DNA of 64,000 bases from an uncultured Parabacteroides sp. (GTDB taxonomy: Bacteria > Bacteroidota > Bacteroidia > Bacteroidales > Tannerellaceae). The notes beneath the pieces are model-generated. The model saw nothing but the letters and a program-made list of their open reading frames with translations. It did no database searches and had not been told where the DNA came from. The translations under genes were made by a program, and so were the position numbers. Where the stretch lies: NCBI GenBank assembly GCA_910577325.1, contig CAJTMR010000003.1, forward strand, positions 62,001 to 126,000, written 5' to 3'. Positions 17,177 to 25,973 of the stretch are shown in pieces (position 1 is the first letter of the stretch; each line of letters opens with the position of its first letter).

Positions 17177-18829
17177 ATGAAATCACTTATAATCAACTAT
17201 CTCTCCATTCTTTTATGTACACAGACTTTCTTTGCTTGTGCACCCAATGTTAAAAAAGCTCCCGAACGGACATTCCGGATCATTCATAATAACGACGGTT
17301 CCGACCTGTTAGGAAACCGCTGGTTCAAGTATCGTCCGCTTACGCTTGCCGATCTGGACTCCTGTGTCGATATGGTGGCGAACTCACAGGTAACAACCTA
17401 TATGATGTGCTCAGGCAGCGATTTCTTCTATGTCCGTTCCAAATATGGGCATGTGATGGGAGACGATCTGGACGGGACGTTGGACTGCGGCTGCGACACG
17501 GCCCAATATAATTATTTCCGGAAATATTACCGGAACCATCTGAACCTGGAAAAAGAGGGGACGGACCTAGTCGCTTATACCTTGAAAAGGGCAAAGGAGA
17601 AGGGGATGGAAGCCTTTATCACCTATCGGATGAACGACTTGCATTTCAATGATACGACTACCCATTGTCCGATCTGGTATACCGATTTCTGGATTCAGCA
17701 TCCGGAATACTGGCTGAATGACACGACACAAGGTTATAACAGCGGCGGAGCTTTTGACTTTGCCATAAAGGAAGTACGCGACCGCAAGCTGGCGATTATT
17801 TCCGAGCAATTGGAAAATTATGCCGACATAATCGACGGATACGATCTCGACTTCATGCGCTTTATCGTTTACTTCAAGTCAGGCACAGGACCGCAAAACG
17901 CACCGCTCATGACACAATTGGTAAAAGACATCCGTCAGAAAGTGGATGAAATTTCAGCCAAACAAGGCAGAAAGATCCTGCTCTCCGCACGTGTAGCTCC
18001 AACAGTCGAACAAAACAGAATGAAAGGACTGGACATACGTGAATGGTTGCGCCTCGGACTGCTGGACTTTATCAGTACAGGTGTCCATTGGAGAGGCGAT
18101 CCCGCCATGCCGGTAGCCAAGTTCCGGGAAGAAATGGGGAAAGAGCTCAACATACCGTTCTACAGTTCGATCGACGACGGAGGCTACCGCCCGCGTGAAT
18201 TCTGGTCACACGGCATGCACAGGGGCATGTGTTCCCACATCCTCTCGCAGGGGGCAGACGGGATCTACCTGTTCAACTACTATTTCGGCGCGTTCAATAC
18301 CGAACATGACGGGAAGCTATATCTGGAAGACGGCGGCCAGGTTTGCCGGATCATGATGCCGGAACTGCTCAATGAATTAGGTTCGTTGGAAACTTTAAAA
18401 GGCAGGAATAAAATATATGCACTGTCCGACGGGGTTGTCCAATACAATATAAAGCCTGCTTCCCCACTCCCTCTAAAAATAGATAAAGGTGAACGGAAAG
18501 AAGTCGATATCTATATCGGAGATTCGGTAGAAGAAGGGTATCCGGAAGAAGTAATCCTATTCATCCGCACCAGTCGGCCGGCGATCTGCCGGTTGACGGT
18601 AAACGGGGAAGCGATAGAAAAGGAAATGCCTGCCTACACCCGTCTGTACGACAGGGAACGCGGGCTGGAAAAAGAAGAAAAGGAATATGCCTTTATCCTA
18701 CCCGACAAAGTTCTCAAACAGGGATATAACCGCATCGGTTTCCAGTCCGAAGATGACGAGACATCCACCGTCAAACGGGTGGAGATAGCTCTCAAATACG
18801 GAGACGTGGAAACGCACGGGTATTTCTAA
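17177..18829 (+). CDS. Glycoside-hydrolase-like TIM-barrel lipoprotein
   Basis: A 550-residue lipoprotein (lipobox 'TFFAC', Cys about 21). The central part reads as a TIM barrel resembling the GHL10/GH10-like families: 'FITYRMNDLHFND', 'IDGYDLDFMRFIVYF' (Asp residues in the acidic-catalytic position by analogy), 'LLSARVAPTVEQ', 'DFISTGVHWRGDP' and 'GADGIYLFNYYFGAFN'. A small beta-domain follows (about 430-550). Enzyme activity is not proven by the sequence. It is convergent to, and adjacent to, the GH28/GH106 operon, so a role in the same pectin degradation is plausible. It could also be a carbohydrate-binding protein that lost activity. Confidence 0.6.
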   Translation: MKSLIINYLSILLCTQTFFACAPNVKKAPERTFRIIHNNDGSDLLGNRWFKYRPLTLADLDSCVDMVANSQVTTYMMCSGSDFFYVRSKYGHVMGDDLDGTLDCGCDTAQYNYFRKYYRNHLNLEKEGTDLVAYTLKRAKEKGMEAFITYRMNDLHFNDTTTHCPIWYTDFWIQHPEYWLNDTTQGYNSGGAFDFAIKEVRDRKLAIISEQLENYADIIDGYDLDFMRFIVYFKSGTGPQNAPLMTQLVKDIRQKVDEISAKQGRKILLSARVAPTVEQNRMKGLDIREWLRLGLLDFISTGVHWRGDPAMPVAKFREEMGKELNIPFYSSIDDGGYRPREFWSHGMHRGMCSHILSQGADGIYLFNYYFGAFNTEHDGKLYLEDGGQVCRIMMPELLNELGSLETLKGRNKIYALSDGVVQYNIKPASPLPLKIDKGERKEVDIYIGDSVEEGYPEEVILFIRTSRPAICRLTVNGEAIEKEMPAYTRLYDRERGLEKEEKEYAFILPDKVLKQGYNRIGFQSEDDETSTVKRVEIALKYGDVETHGYF

Positions 18830-18936
18830 AGCCGTATTTATCACGAAAATAATCTACAAAAAGTAGGACATTGGATGGTATTCCTAATAAGATAGTTGTG
18901 ATATATACATCTCTGGAACAGCGGCTGCAATAAAAG

Positions 18937-19024
18937 TTCCGCCCTACAAATCTTTAGCCGTAAAATTTTATCATACAATTATATAAGTATAAATTTCACC
19001 AGCAAAAAGGTGTATAGGGCGGAA
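18937..19024. repeat. Spaced inverted repeat between convergent genes
   Basis: TTCCGCCCTA (18937-18946) and TAGGGCGGAA (19015-19024) are perfect 10-base inverted copies 68 bases apart. They lie between two convergent 3' ends (18829 and 19041) in a 211-base stretch with no gene. A folded 3' end is possible; no T-run is seen beside it. Confidence 0.4.
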
Positions 19025-19040
19025 CATGCGGAAACGCGTT

Positions 19041-20510
19041 CTATTTTTTAATCCTCGTAGACTTGTAAGCGTGTATCTTTTCCTTCTTTCCGGCAGACGG
19101 TTCAACCACTTTGATCTTCGTAAATACACCGTTGTGCACATCATCCAAGACGATAGCCGGACGGTAGTCTTTCTTCAAAGCAGTCAACTTCACATTCTTG
19201 AAAGTGACCCCATCGGCATGGCGTACATAGAAGCCCCAGGCGGGCAACTCCTTATGCTGAGAGAACTCAGGATAAGCCTTCGGCATTTCCGGAACTTTAT
19301 CCAGTTCGTCCAACCCAACTTTAGCATACAACGGGTTACCACCACCCGGACAGACGATCTCAACATTCTCGATAGAGACATTCGTAATCTTGTTATCCTG
19401 CAAGCCGACAATGCCGGAAGGCGATACATTACGCGGATTATCTTCCGTCGGCCCTTCGTAGTCGTATCCGGCATCCGGTTTCGTTGCCGGGACTTCGGCA
19501 TAAACATTCGAAATATGCACGTTGTCCATCCGGCTGCGACGTCCCTCACGGCGTTCTCCCACGACCAAATAGATGGGATTTCCGGTATTGATGGAACGAA
19601 GGCTATCCACTACCACATTTTCAACCTGTCCGCCATCAACCGCCTGGATCGTTATGGCCGAGCGAAACGTGTCGAATACAGTATTATTGATGATCTTTAT
19701 GTTCTTGAAGCCACCCGTCGAAGCCGTACCGAACTTGATACCGCTTGCACTTGAACAGGCCGTATTGTTGCGCACCTCGATATTCTGGCAAACGGCATCG
19801 GCACTATGGGATTTCAGGCAGATCGCATCGTCTGTCGCATCCACATAACAGTTTTGGATCCATGCGCCGTTACAGTCGACAATATCCATCCCGTCGTTAT
19901 TCCAGTAAGCTCGGCTATGCACCGTGATGCCGTCGATCAACAGGTTTTCACACTGGTCGTAGGTCTGCGTCCAAAAAGCCGGATTCATCATCGTCACACC
20001 TTTTATCTCCACATTCTTGCATTCGCGGAAATAGACCAGCTTCGGACGGTTGGCAACACGTCCCAACTGCAACTTGTCCTTGATCACCCCTGAATAAACC
20101 TGGTTGATGAAGTTATTGGCAAGCTCACGTCCGCGACCGTCGATCACCCCTTTGCCGGTGATACCGATATGATCCTGCTTGTTCGCCAAGATCAAGCCAT
20201 ACCAAGCATTCAATTCCATATCATAATCATAAGGATTGGTGGAACCGACCAACACAGCCCCCTCTCCCAAGTGGATCGTCACATTTGACTTCAGATGAAT
20301 ACTGCCGGTCAGATAACGTCCGACAGTAAACACCAGACGTCCACCCCCGTTCTCGGAAATAAAGTCGATCGCCTTTTGTATGGAACGGGTATTCATGGTT
20401 GTCCCATCCGACTTGATCCCGAACATAGTCATCTGGTAATCTTTTGCCCACACTGGAATCACCATTCCTGCCAGCAAGCACAGAATCATTATTTTTCTAA
20501 TCACATTCAT
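19041..20510 (-). CDS. GH28-family polygalacturonase-like enzyme
   Basis: A 489-residue secreted right-handed beta-helix protein, last gene of the pectin operon. The signal peptide ends near 'VWAKDYQ'. The N-terminus is a pectate-lyase-3-like cap ('FGIKSDGTTMNTRSIQKAIDFI', 'GGGRLVFTVG'). The GH28 catalytic acids are kept as 'WNNDGMDIVDC' (Asp) and 'DATDDAICLKS' (Asp-Asp). The usual Gly-His-Gly loop is replaced by 'SSASGIKFG', as in the neighbouring enzyme at 24259. It likely hydrolyses galacturonide linkages in pectin or rhamnogalacturonan; exact linkage cannot be told. Confidence 0.88.
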   Translation of the reverse strand: MNVIRKIMILCLLAGMVIPVWAKDYQMTMFGIKSDGTTMNTRSIQKAIDFISENGGGRLVFTVGRYLTGSIHLKSNVTIHLGEGAVLVGSTNPYDYDMELNAWYGLILANKQDHIGITGKGVIDGRGRELANNFINQVYSGVIKDKLQLGRVANRPKLVYFRECKNVEIKGVTMMNPAFWTQTYDQCENLLIDGITVHSRAYWNNDGMDIVDCNGAWIQNCYVDATDDAICLKSHSADAVCQNIEVRNNTACSSASGIKFGTASTGGFKNIKIINNTVFDTFRSAITIQAVDGGQVENVVVDSLRSINTGNPIYLVVGERREGRRSRMDNVHISNVYAEVPATKPDAGYDYEGPTEDNPRNVSPSGIVGLQDNKITNVSIENVEIVCPGGGNPLYAKVGLDELDKVPEMPKAYPEFSQHKELPAWGFYVRHADGVTFKNVKLTALKKDYRPAIVLDDVHNGVFTKIKVVEPSAGKKEKIHAYKSTRIKK

Positions 20511-20546
20511 AACTCTTCAAATTCCTAATTTCTCAATTTTTAATTC

Positions 20547-23429
20547 TCAACTTTTAACTCTATAAACAGTGACCGGCCCGACCAATCCCGCCGGCTGCAC
20601 AACATCCTGCCTCCGGGTCCACGCCTGAGCGATCTTATTATCTTTCAGCGTCTTCATATAGTTTCCCATAACAGTTACTACATGTACCTCAACCATATTC
20701 TCCCCCTGTTCCAACCGGGCTGCGACCGGATGGATACGGCGGCCATACCATTTGACACCACAACTCTGCCCGTTCACGAATACTTCCGACACGCCATGTA
20801 CCAATCCGAGGTTGAGCACCATCCCGGCAGGCGAAGAAACATTGACTTTCTTTCTATAGACAATCGTTCCGCAGAAATTCACATAGTCCGTATCCTTTAA
20901 ATCCTGCAGCTTGTCGAAATGAGTATTCTGCACCGTATTCTCACGGCTGTGACGGAACTCCACATCCCAGTCAGACGAAAGATCTTTCAAATCCTCACCG
21001 GAAACCGGAAGCGGCTTGTAATCATTTCCTCTCTTCTGCTTATCGAATACAATCAGGAGAGAATCAGCCGGACCGAAGTCGAACAGGAAACTATTGGCAG
21101 CATCCAGCGGCAAGCGGTATCGTTCGCCCGTTTCCAGATCCCACACCCAACCCTGACGGCCTTTTACAACCTCGTTGCTGAAGGAAATACGGGTCTGATG
21201 CGAATTATAACGATGTGCATAACTGAAAAAGAACATTTCTTCTTTATTATCGCCCTGATAACGGTTCTGCATCAAGTAAGGATCAGGTTTTTCAATAATC
21301 ATATACGGTGTCAATCCATAGTCTTTCTGCACCCCCTGATACCAACCGACAAAGTCTTTTTCCGGTTTATGGAGCAGTATGAAACGCCCGTCCATCTGCT
21401 TCATCTTTTCCACCCATTCCTGCACTTCCTTATCATGTTTGCCATGATCTTTGAGGCCGACCGATTTATGCGGATAAGCCTCGATGCAGAAGACACGCCC
21501 GCCTGAGACCACAAAATCATACAATTTACGTGCGGTAGCCGGTTCCATACTCTCCACCTCAATCAGGAAAAGCGTTTTATATTTACGGGGACCATAACAC
21601 AGGTAACCGTATTTTATCTCGGCATCCCGGATAATCGATTCGGAAACATAGTCGCAACCGCTGCCGTTCTTATGGATCGCCTCCCATACCAATGTCTTAT
21701 ATTTCACATTAGTAGTGGCGGGGAACGGCTCGTTCTGCATCCCCAACGTGCTCCACATGTCGGCTATCGGATGCAAGATCGCGATATCCGCATACATGGT
21801 CCCGTGTTGCAGGGCGGAAGCCATACGGCCTTTATAAACGGTATAATATTTAAAATACGGCCACCAGTTGTTATTCTCGTTATAATAAGCCCCGTAACGA
21901 ATCCATCCGGGAAACGGAGCTTCTTTCGGAGAATAGTTGAAACCGTGGAAAATAGAATGCGTCACACCGGAGATAGCCGTCTGGTCACCACCGATCTTCA
22001 ACAGCTCCAATGTCATATTGAACACAGTATAGGTATTTGTCATCTCCTCACAACTCACCAGGCGCTTTCCACGCAAGTGGGCAGCAGAAGACACATATTT
22101 ATTGACCATCGTATAGGCACGGCCCCGGCGATAATCCTCTTCCGACATCTCCTCGCCCAGACGATGCCGCAACCAGGTCATCGTCCAGGATTCACATTCG
22201 GGAATATCATAATCCAGACTGCTTTCGAGCGGGAAGAAACCACGCCCGTAGGCTTGTGCACGCGATTTCACATTCAGCCCTTTACACCAGTCCAAGTAAG
22301 TCTGTGTAAAACGCTCGCGCAGCAGTTCGGCTTTCGTATATTCGAAGTCATAGCGTACACGTTGGATCGTATCATCCAGTTCGGGAATGAACCGGACCTT
22401 CGGCTCATAGGTCAACACATTCCCCATGCTGCCCATCTTAAATAGGATGAAGGGCAAATAGGGTTGCACGTCATATCCCCGGCGTTTCTTGAACTCTTCC
22501 GCCATATCATACGACCAGTTCGAGCCTTCCAGCTCCATACTGTCGGTAAACAGGGAACGGATATTGCCGGACAACGGGCCTAAACGATTCTGAATCTTGT
22601 CCGACATATTATTCAGATACTTCTGCACGGCCGGCTTGTTGAAGTGGTTCAATACCGGTCCCGTAGCACCGGGAGCGCCATTGATCACTTCGAGGAAACC
22701 GCGTATCTTGACCAAGGCAAACAAGACATATTTCCCATCGGGCACTTTAAACTTGAACGTCCCGTCCACCTCCTTACCCATCAGGTCGATAACCTGGTCG
22801 AGACTGCCAAACGGTTCGGGAACCAGTTGCAGGGAAACCAGCTCCATCTTCCTTCCGAGAAAAGGAGAACTGATAGCAGGATCGGCCGCACAGAACAGAC
22901 CGTCGCGAGAGACCTCATAATCGATCGGTCCACTCAGCTTCTCGGAATAGTTCACTATGACATCCGCCCGTTCATCTCCCGTCAGGAACTCCGCCCCAAA
23001 CGGCCAGCCGGAACCGACAATCAGATCGCAAGTCATATCGAGCGACTTCGCCTCGTCAAAAGTCACCTTCAACATGTCAATCCATTCGTCGCTCAGCCAA
23101 GGTAGCGACTTCTTTCCCAAATCGTCCGTGTCATTGCCGGGAAATTTGACCGGATTGATCTCCACTCCTCCGATACCTGCTTCCTTCAATACGTGCAGTT
23201 CGCGTTTCAACTCGTCAGCCTCCACTTTATCTCCGTTCCACCACCAACGAACAAACGGACGGTAAATGGATTGCGGATCACGAAACAATTTATATAGCTC
23301 ACCGGAACGCAAAGCCGTCCCCGCCACCTCACTGGTTGCATCGACCGCACCCCACAGCGGCATACGGCTACCGACGGCACAACCGGCTGTCCACAAAACA
23401 CTCTGTTTGATAAATGATCTCCTCTGCAT
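20547..23429 (-). CDS. GH106-family alpha-L-rhamnosidase with Tat signal
   Basis: A 960-residue protein with a twin-arginine export signal ('QRRSFIKQSVLW'), then the GH106 N-terminal signature ('PFVRWWWNGDKVEADELKREL', 'GIGGVEINPV', 'LIVGSGWPFG'). A long catalytic TIM-barrel region follows ('SLFTDSMELEGSNWSYDMAEEF', 'KRLVSCEEMTNTY'), and C-terminal beta-sandwich modules ('VFVNGQSCGVKWYGRRIHPV'). GH106 enzymes release L-rhamnose from rhamnogalacturonan chains, fitting the GH28 partners on both sides. It is 15 bases downstream of the short GH28-like gene and 36 bases upstream of the next GH28, so co-transcribed. Confidence 0.9.
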   Translation of the reverse strand: MQRRSFIKQSVLWTAGCAVGSRMPLWGAVDATSEVAGTALRSGELYKLFRDPQSIYRPFVRWWWNGDKVEADELKRELHVLKEAGIGGVEINPVKFPGNDTDDLGKKSLPWLSDEWIDMLKVTFDEAKSLDMTCDLIVGSGWPFGAEFLTGDERADVIVNYSEKLSGPIDYEVSRDGLFCAADPAISSPFLGRKMELVSLQLVPEPFGSLDQVIDLMGKEVDGTFKFKVPDGKYVLFALVKIRGFLEVINGAPGATGPVLNHFNKPAVQKYLNNMSDKIQNRLGPLSGNIRSLFTDSMELEGSNWSYDMAEEFKKRRGYDVQPYLPFILFKMGSMGNVLTYEPKVRFIPELDDTIQRVRYDFEYTKAELLRERFTQTYLDWCKGLNVKSRAQAYGRGFFPLESSLDYDIPECESWTMTWLRHRLGEEMSEEDYRRGRAYTMVNKYVSSAAHLRGKRLVSCEEMTNTYTVFNMTLELLKIGGDQTAISGVTHSIFHGFNYSPKEAPFPGWIRYGAYYNENNNWWPYFKYYTVYKGRMASALQHGTMYADIAILHPIADMWSTLGMQNEPFPATTNVKYKTLVWEAIHKNGSGCDYVSESIIRDAEIKYGYLCYGPRKYKTLFLIEVESMEPATARKLYDFVVSGGRVFCIEAYPHKSVGLKDHGKHDKEVQEWVEKMKQMDGRFILLHKPEKDFVGWYQGVQKDYGLTPYMIIEKPDPYLMQNRYQGDNKEEMFFFSYAHRYNSHQTRISFSNEVVKGRQGWVWDLETGERYRLPLDAANSFLFDFGPADSLLIVFDKQKRGNDYKPLPVSGEDLKDLSSDWDVEFRHSRENTVQNTHFDKLQDLKDTDYVNFCGTIVYRKKVNVSSPAGMVLNLGLVHGVSEVFVNGQSCGVKWYGRRIHPVAARLEQGENMVEVHVVTVMGNYMKTLKDNKIAQAWTRRQDVVQPAGLVGPVTVYRVKS

Positions 23430-23444
23430 AGTTTTTCCTCCTTA

Positions 23445-24197
23445 TTATTGATCGCTCGAGACAGCTCTGCCGTCTGGTGTCATACAATTTGTAAATATCA
23501 GGTTACGGGATGTTCCGGAACTCTCCAACGGGTTCCCCGTCATATTGAAGTAGCAATCCGTCATTTTCACTCCGTCACAGCCGGAAATCGAGATTGCTTT
23601 CCGGTCCGATGCACCTGCATTCACAACGACTCTGTCGACTGTCACATTATGGCAATCCTTATATATTTCAGCAATGTTCGCTGCATCCTGCAAGGTGACC
23701 TGTTCGATTCTCACATCCTCGCAACCTTCCATACAGATCAAGGCTGGTGCGTAACCGGATAGATTTCCTGCGATATGGCCTTTCTGCAACTGCTCTTCCA
23801 CACTTGCCCGCACAGCGATGCTACGACCATCGATAATGCCTTTTCCACCGATACCGACATTCTTTTGCTTGTCTGCGTAAATAATCGCATTATATCCCCC
23901 CACCCCTTTAAAATCATAAACGGATGGAACTGCAACCAAAACGGCCCCCTCTTCGATACGAATCGTCACATTCGATTTCAACTCGATCGAACCGGTCAGA
24001 TAGCGACCTACATAAAAAATAAGCCGGCCGCCTCCCTGTTCACTGATATAATCGACAGCCCGCTGGATAGAACGGGTATTGAGTGTCACCCCGTCCGATT
24101 TGATTCCAAACATCGAGACTTGGTAATCCTTTGCCGAAAGCCCCGCCACAAAAACCAGCAGCCCTATCACACTTGCAAATAATTTATTTCCATACAT
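23445..24197 (-). CDS. Short GH28-like beta-helix protein lacking the catalytic acids
   Basis: A 250-residue secreted protein that matches the first half of its two GH28 neighbours closely: 'SMFGIKSDGVTLNTRSIQRAVDYI', 'GGGRLIFYVGRYLTGSIELKSN'. It then ends early. Where the full enzymes have NNDG(I/M)D and DD, this one has 'GASDRKAISISGCDG' and 'FNMTGNPLESSG', so the three catalytic Asp residues are absent. It has a normal signal peptide, no frameshift, and is kept in frame between two operon genes with 61- and 15-base gaps. It may be a non-catalytic pectin-binding helix or a decaying duplicate. Confidence 0.75.
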   Translation of the reverse strand: MYGNKLFASVIGLLVFVAGLSAKDYQVSMFGIKSDGVTLNTRSIQRAVDYISEQGGGRLIFYVGRYLTGSIELKSNVTIRIEEGAVLVAVPSVYDFKGVGGYNAIIYADKQKNVGIGGKGIIDGRSIAVRASVEEQLQKGHIAGNLSGYAPALICMEGCEDVRIEQVTLQDAANIAEIYKDCHNVTVDRVVVNAGASDRKAISISGCDGVKMTDCYFNMTGNPLESSGTSRNLIFTNCMTPDGRAVSSDQ

Positions 24198-24258
24198 AAT
24201 CCTTATTTTTTTATATTTTAATCTTCCGACTTTTTATTCATGTTCCCCCGAACATCGG

Positions 24259-25746
24259 TTACTTCTTTGTTATTTTCGACTTATAGGGGAATATTTGTCC
24301 TTTACCTTCGCTTTCCGGCTCCATGAACCGGACATTCTTGAACGTAACCCCCTCCGCATCATCCGTTACAATTGCCGGACGGTAATCTTTTTTCAAAGCC
24401 CTAAAAGTCACATTATCAAAAATGATTCCCTCGGCATGGCGGATATAGAAGCCCCAGGCCGGCAGTTCCTTGAACTGCGAAAACTCCGGATAAGAAGTCG
24501 CCATTTCAGGAATACTGTCCAGTTCGGCCGGTGTCAGTCCACGATAAGCATAGTAGGAATTGCCGCCTCCGGGAGAAACGATCTCGATATTCTGAAGCGT
24601 CACGTTCCGAATCTTATATTCCGGCAACCCGACAATGCTGGCAGGCGAGATATTACGGGGAAGGTCTTCAATCGGCCCTTCATAATTATATCCGGCATCC
24701 GGTTTATCCATCGGGATCTCGGCATAAACATTCTTGATCGTAATATTCCTCATAACCGGTTTCTTCCCAGCACTCCAACGGTCACCGATACGGAGGTAGA
24801 TCACATTTCCCGTATGAATGGAGCGCACGCCGTCCACTTCGATATTTTCGATCAGAGCACCATCGACTGCTGCAAATGTTATGGCCGAACGGTACGTATC
24901 ATATATCTTGATGTTTTTCACTTTGAAGTTACGGAAACCGCCTCTCGATACCGTCCCGAATTTCAGGCCACTGGCACTCGAACGCCCCACACAGTTCTCG
25001 ACGACCACGTTCTGACACATGCTGTTCGCATCATGCGATTTAAAACAAAACGCATCATCTGCCGCATCGATAAAAGAGTTTTTCAGCACGACGCCGTCAC
25101 AGTCTACCACATCGATACCGTCATTATTCCAATAGGATTTGCTATCCACGCGGATTCCGTCGACATAGAGATTCTTACACTGGTCATACGTCTGGTTCCA
25201 GCTTGCCGGGTCCCGCAAAGTGATATCCTTGATCGTCACATTCTCGCATTCACAGAAATAGATGTTCTGCGGACGGTTCGTCTCGTTCGGGCGACCCAGC
25301 TTCAGTGGGTCTTCGTAGATACCCCGTTGAATATAGTCCACCATATTGTTGGCTGTTTGAAAACCACGCCCGTTAATCGTCCCTTTCCCCGTTATACCGA
25401 TATTCTGCTGCTTGACTGCGAAAATCATGGACATCCAGCGAATATACGGATCTTTTTCATAATCCCAGGGATTGGTCGACCCCAGCAGAGTCGCCCCTTC
25501 TTCAAGATGGAGTGTCACATTCGATTTCAGATAAATCGTCCCAGTCTGGTAATTACCCGCAGTAAAGACCAAACGCCCCCCACCTTGTGCATTTACAAAG
25601 TCGATTCCTTTCTGAATAGAGTTCGTGTTCAATGTCTTGCCATCCGCTTTCACACCAAAATCCGTGGCATAATAATCTTTGGCCGACAAGTGCAGTCCAC
25701 ACATCAAGCCAAGGCAAAGAGAGAAAAATTTGCATCTGTTCATCAT
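24259..25746 (-). CDS. GH28-family polygalacturonase-like enzyme
   Basis: A 495-residue secreted beta-helix enzyme, first gene of the four-gene pectin operon. Signal peptide to about 'LSAKDYY'. The catalytic acids are Asp 209 in 'YWNNDGIDVVDC' and Asp 230/231 in 'DAADDAFCFKSHD'; the Gly-His-Gly loop is replaced by 'SSASGLKFGT'. It is close to the enzyme at 19041 along its whole length, so one gene arose from the other by duplication. Start choice between two adjacent ATGs (25746, 25743) is open. A TATTTTTG box lies 49 bases upstream. Confidence 0.9.
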   Translation of the reverse strand: MMNRCKFFSLCLGLMCGLHLSAKDYYATDFGVKADGKTLNTNSIQKGIDFVNAQGGGRLVFTAGNYQTGTIYLKSNVTLHLEEGATLLGSTNPWDYEKDPYIRWMSMIFAVKQQNIGITGKGTINGRGFQTANNMVDYIQRGIYEDPLKLGRPNETNRPQNIYFCECENVTIKDITLRDPASWNQTYDQCKNLYVDGIRVDSKSYWNNDGIDVVDCDGVVLKNSFIDAADDAFCFKSHDANSMCQNVVVENCVGRSSASGLKFGTVSRGGFRNFKVKNIKIYDTYRSAITFAAVDGALIENIEVDGVRSIHTGNVIYLRIGDRWSAGKKPVMRNITIKNVYAEIPMDKPDAGYNYEGPIEDLPRNISPASIVGLPEYKIRNVTLQNIEIVSPGGGNSYYAYRGLTPAELDSIPEMATSYPEFSQFKELPAWGFYIRHAEGIIFDNVTFRALKKDYRPAIVTDDAEGVTFKNVRFMEPESEGKGQIFPYKSKITKK

Positions 25747-25794
25747 GGATATGAATTAAATTAATACGTGCTTTCATGTATCTTTCATAATGGA

Positions 25795-25802
25795 CAAAAA
25801 TA
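25795..25802 (-). promoter_or_regulatory. Possible -7 box for the GH28/GH106 operon
   Basis: TATTTTTG on the minus strand, a TAnnTTTG match, 49 bases before the first GH28 start. The 227 bases from 25747 to 25973 hold no gene; this box suggests the hydrolases can be transcribed apart from the SusCD unit. Confidence 0.45.
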
Positions 25803-25973
25803 TCCACCTTCGTATAAACGAGGCCTATGCTTTTGACATTTATAATTAAAATTTTGGCAAAATCGTTCCAGAAAGAATGAAAATGTCACACGTGAACGGC
25901 TCGATATTTTCTTCAAAATCATACCTTACCATGTTCAAGCAAACAATTTTACAACTTCACTATGTGATTATTA

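Noticed and set aside
24295..25764. Long open frame on the plus strand, opposite the first GH28 gene
   Set aside because: It mirrors a GH28 gene with full motifs; its own translation is His/Arg/Ile-rich with no recognisable domain. A shadow of high-GC codon use.
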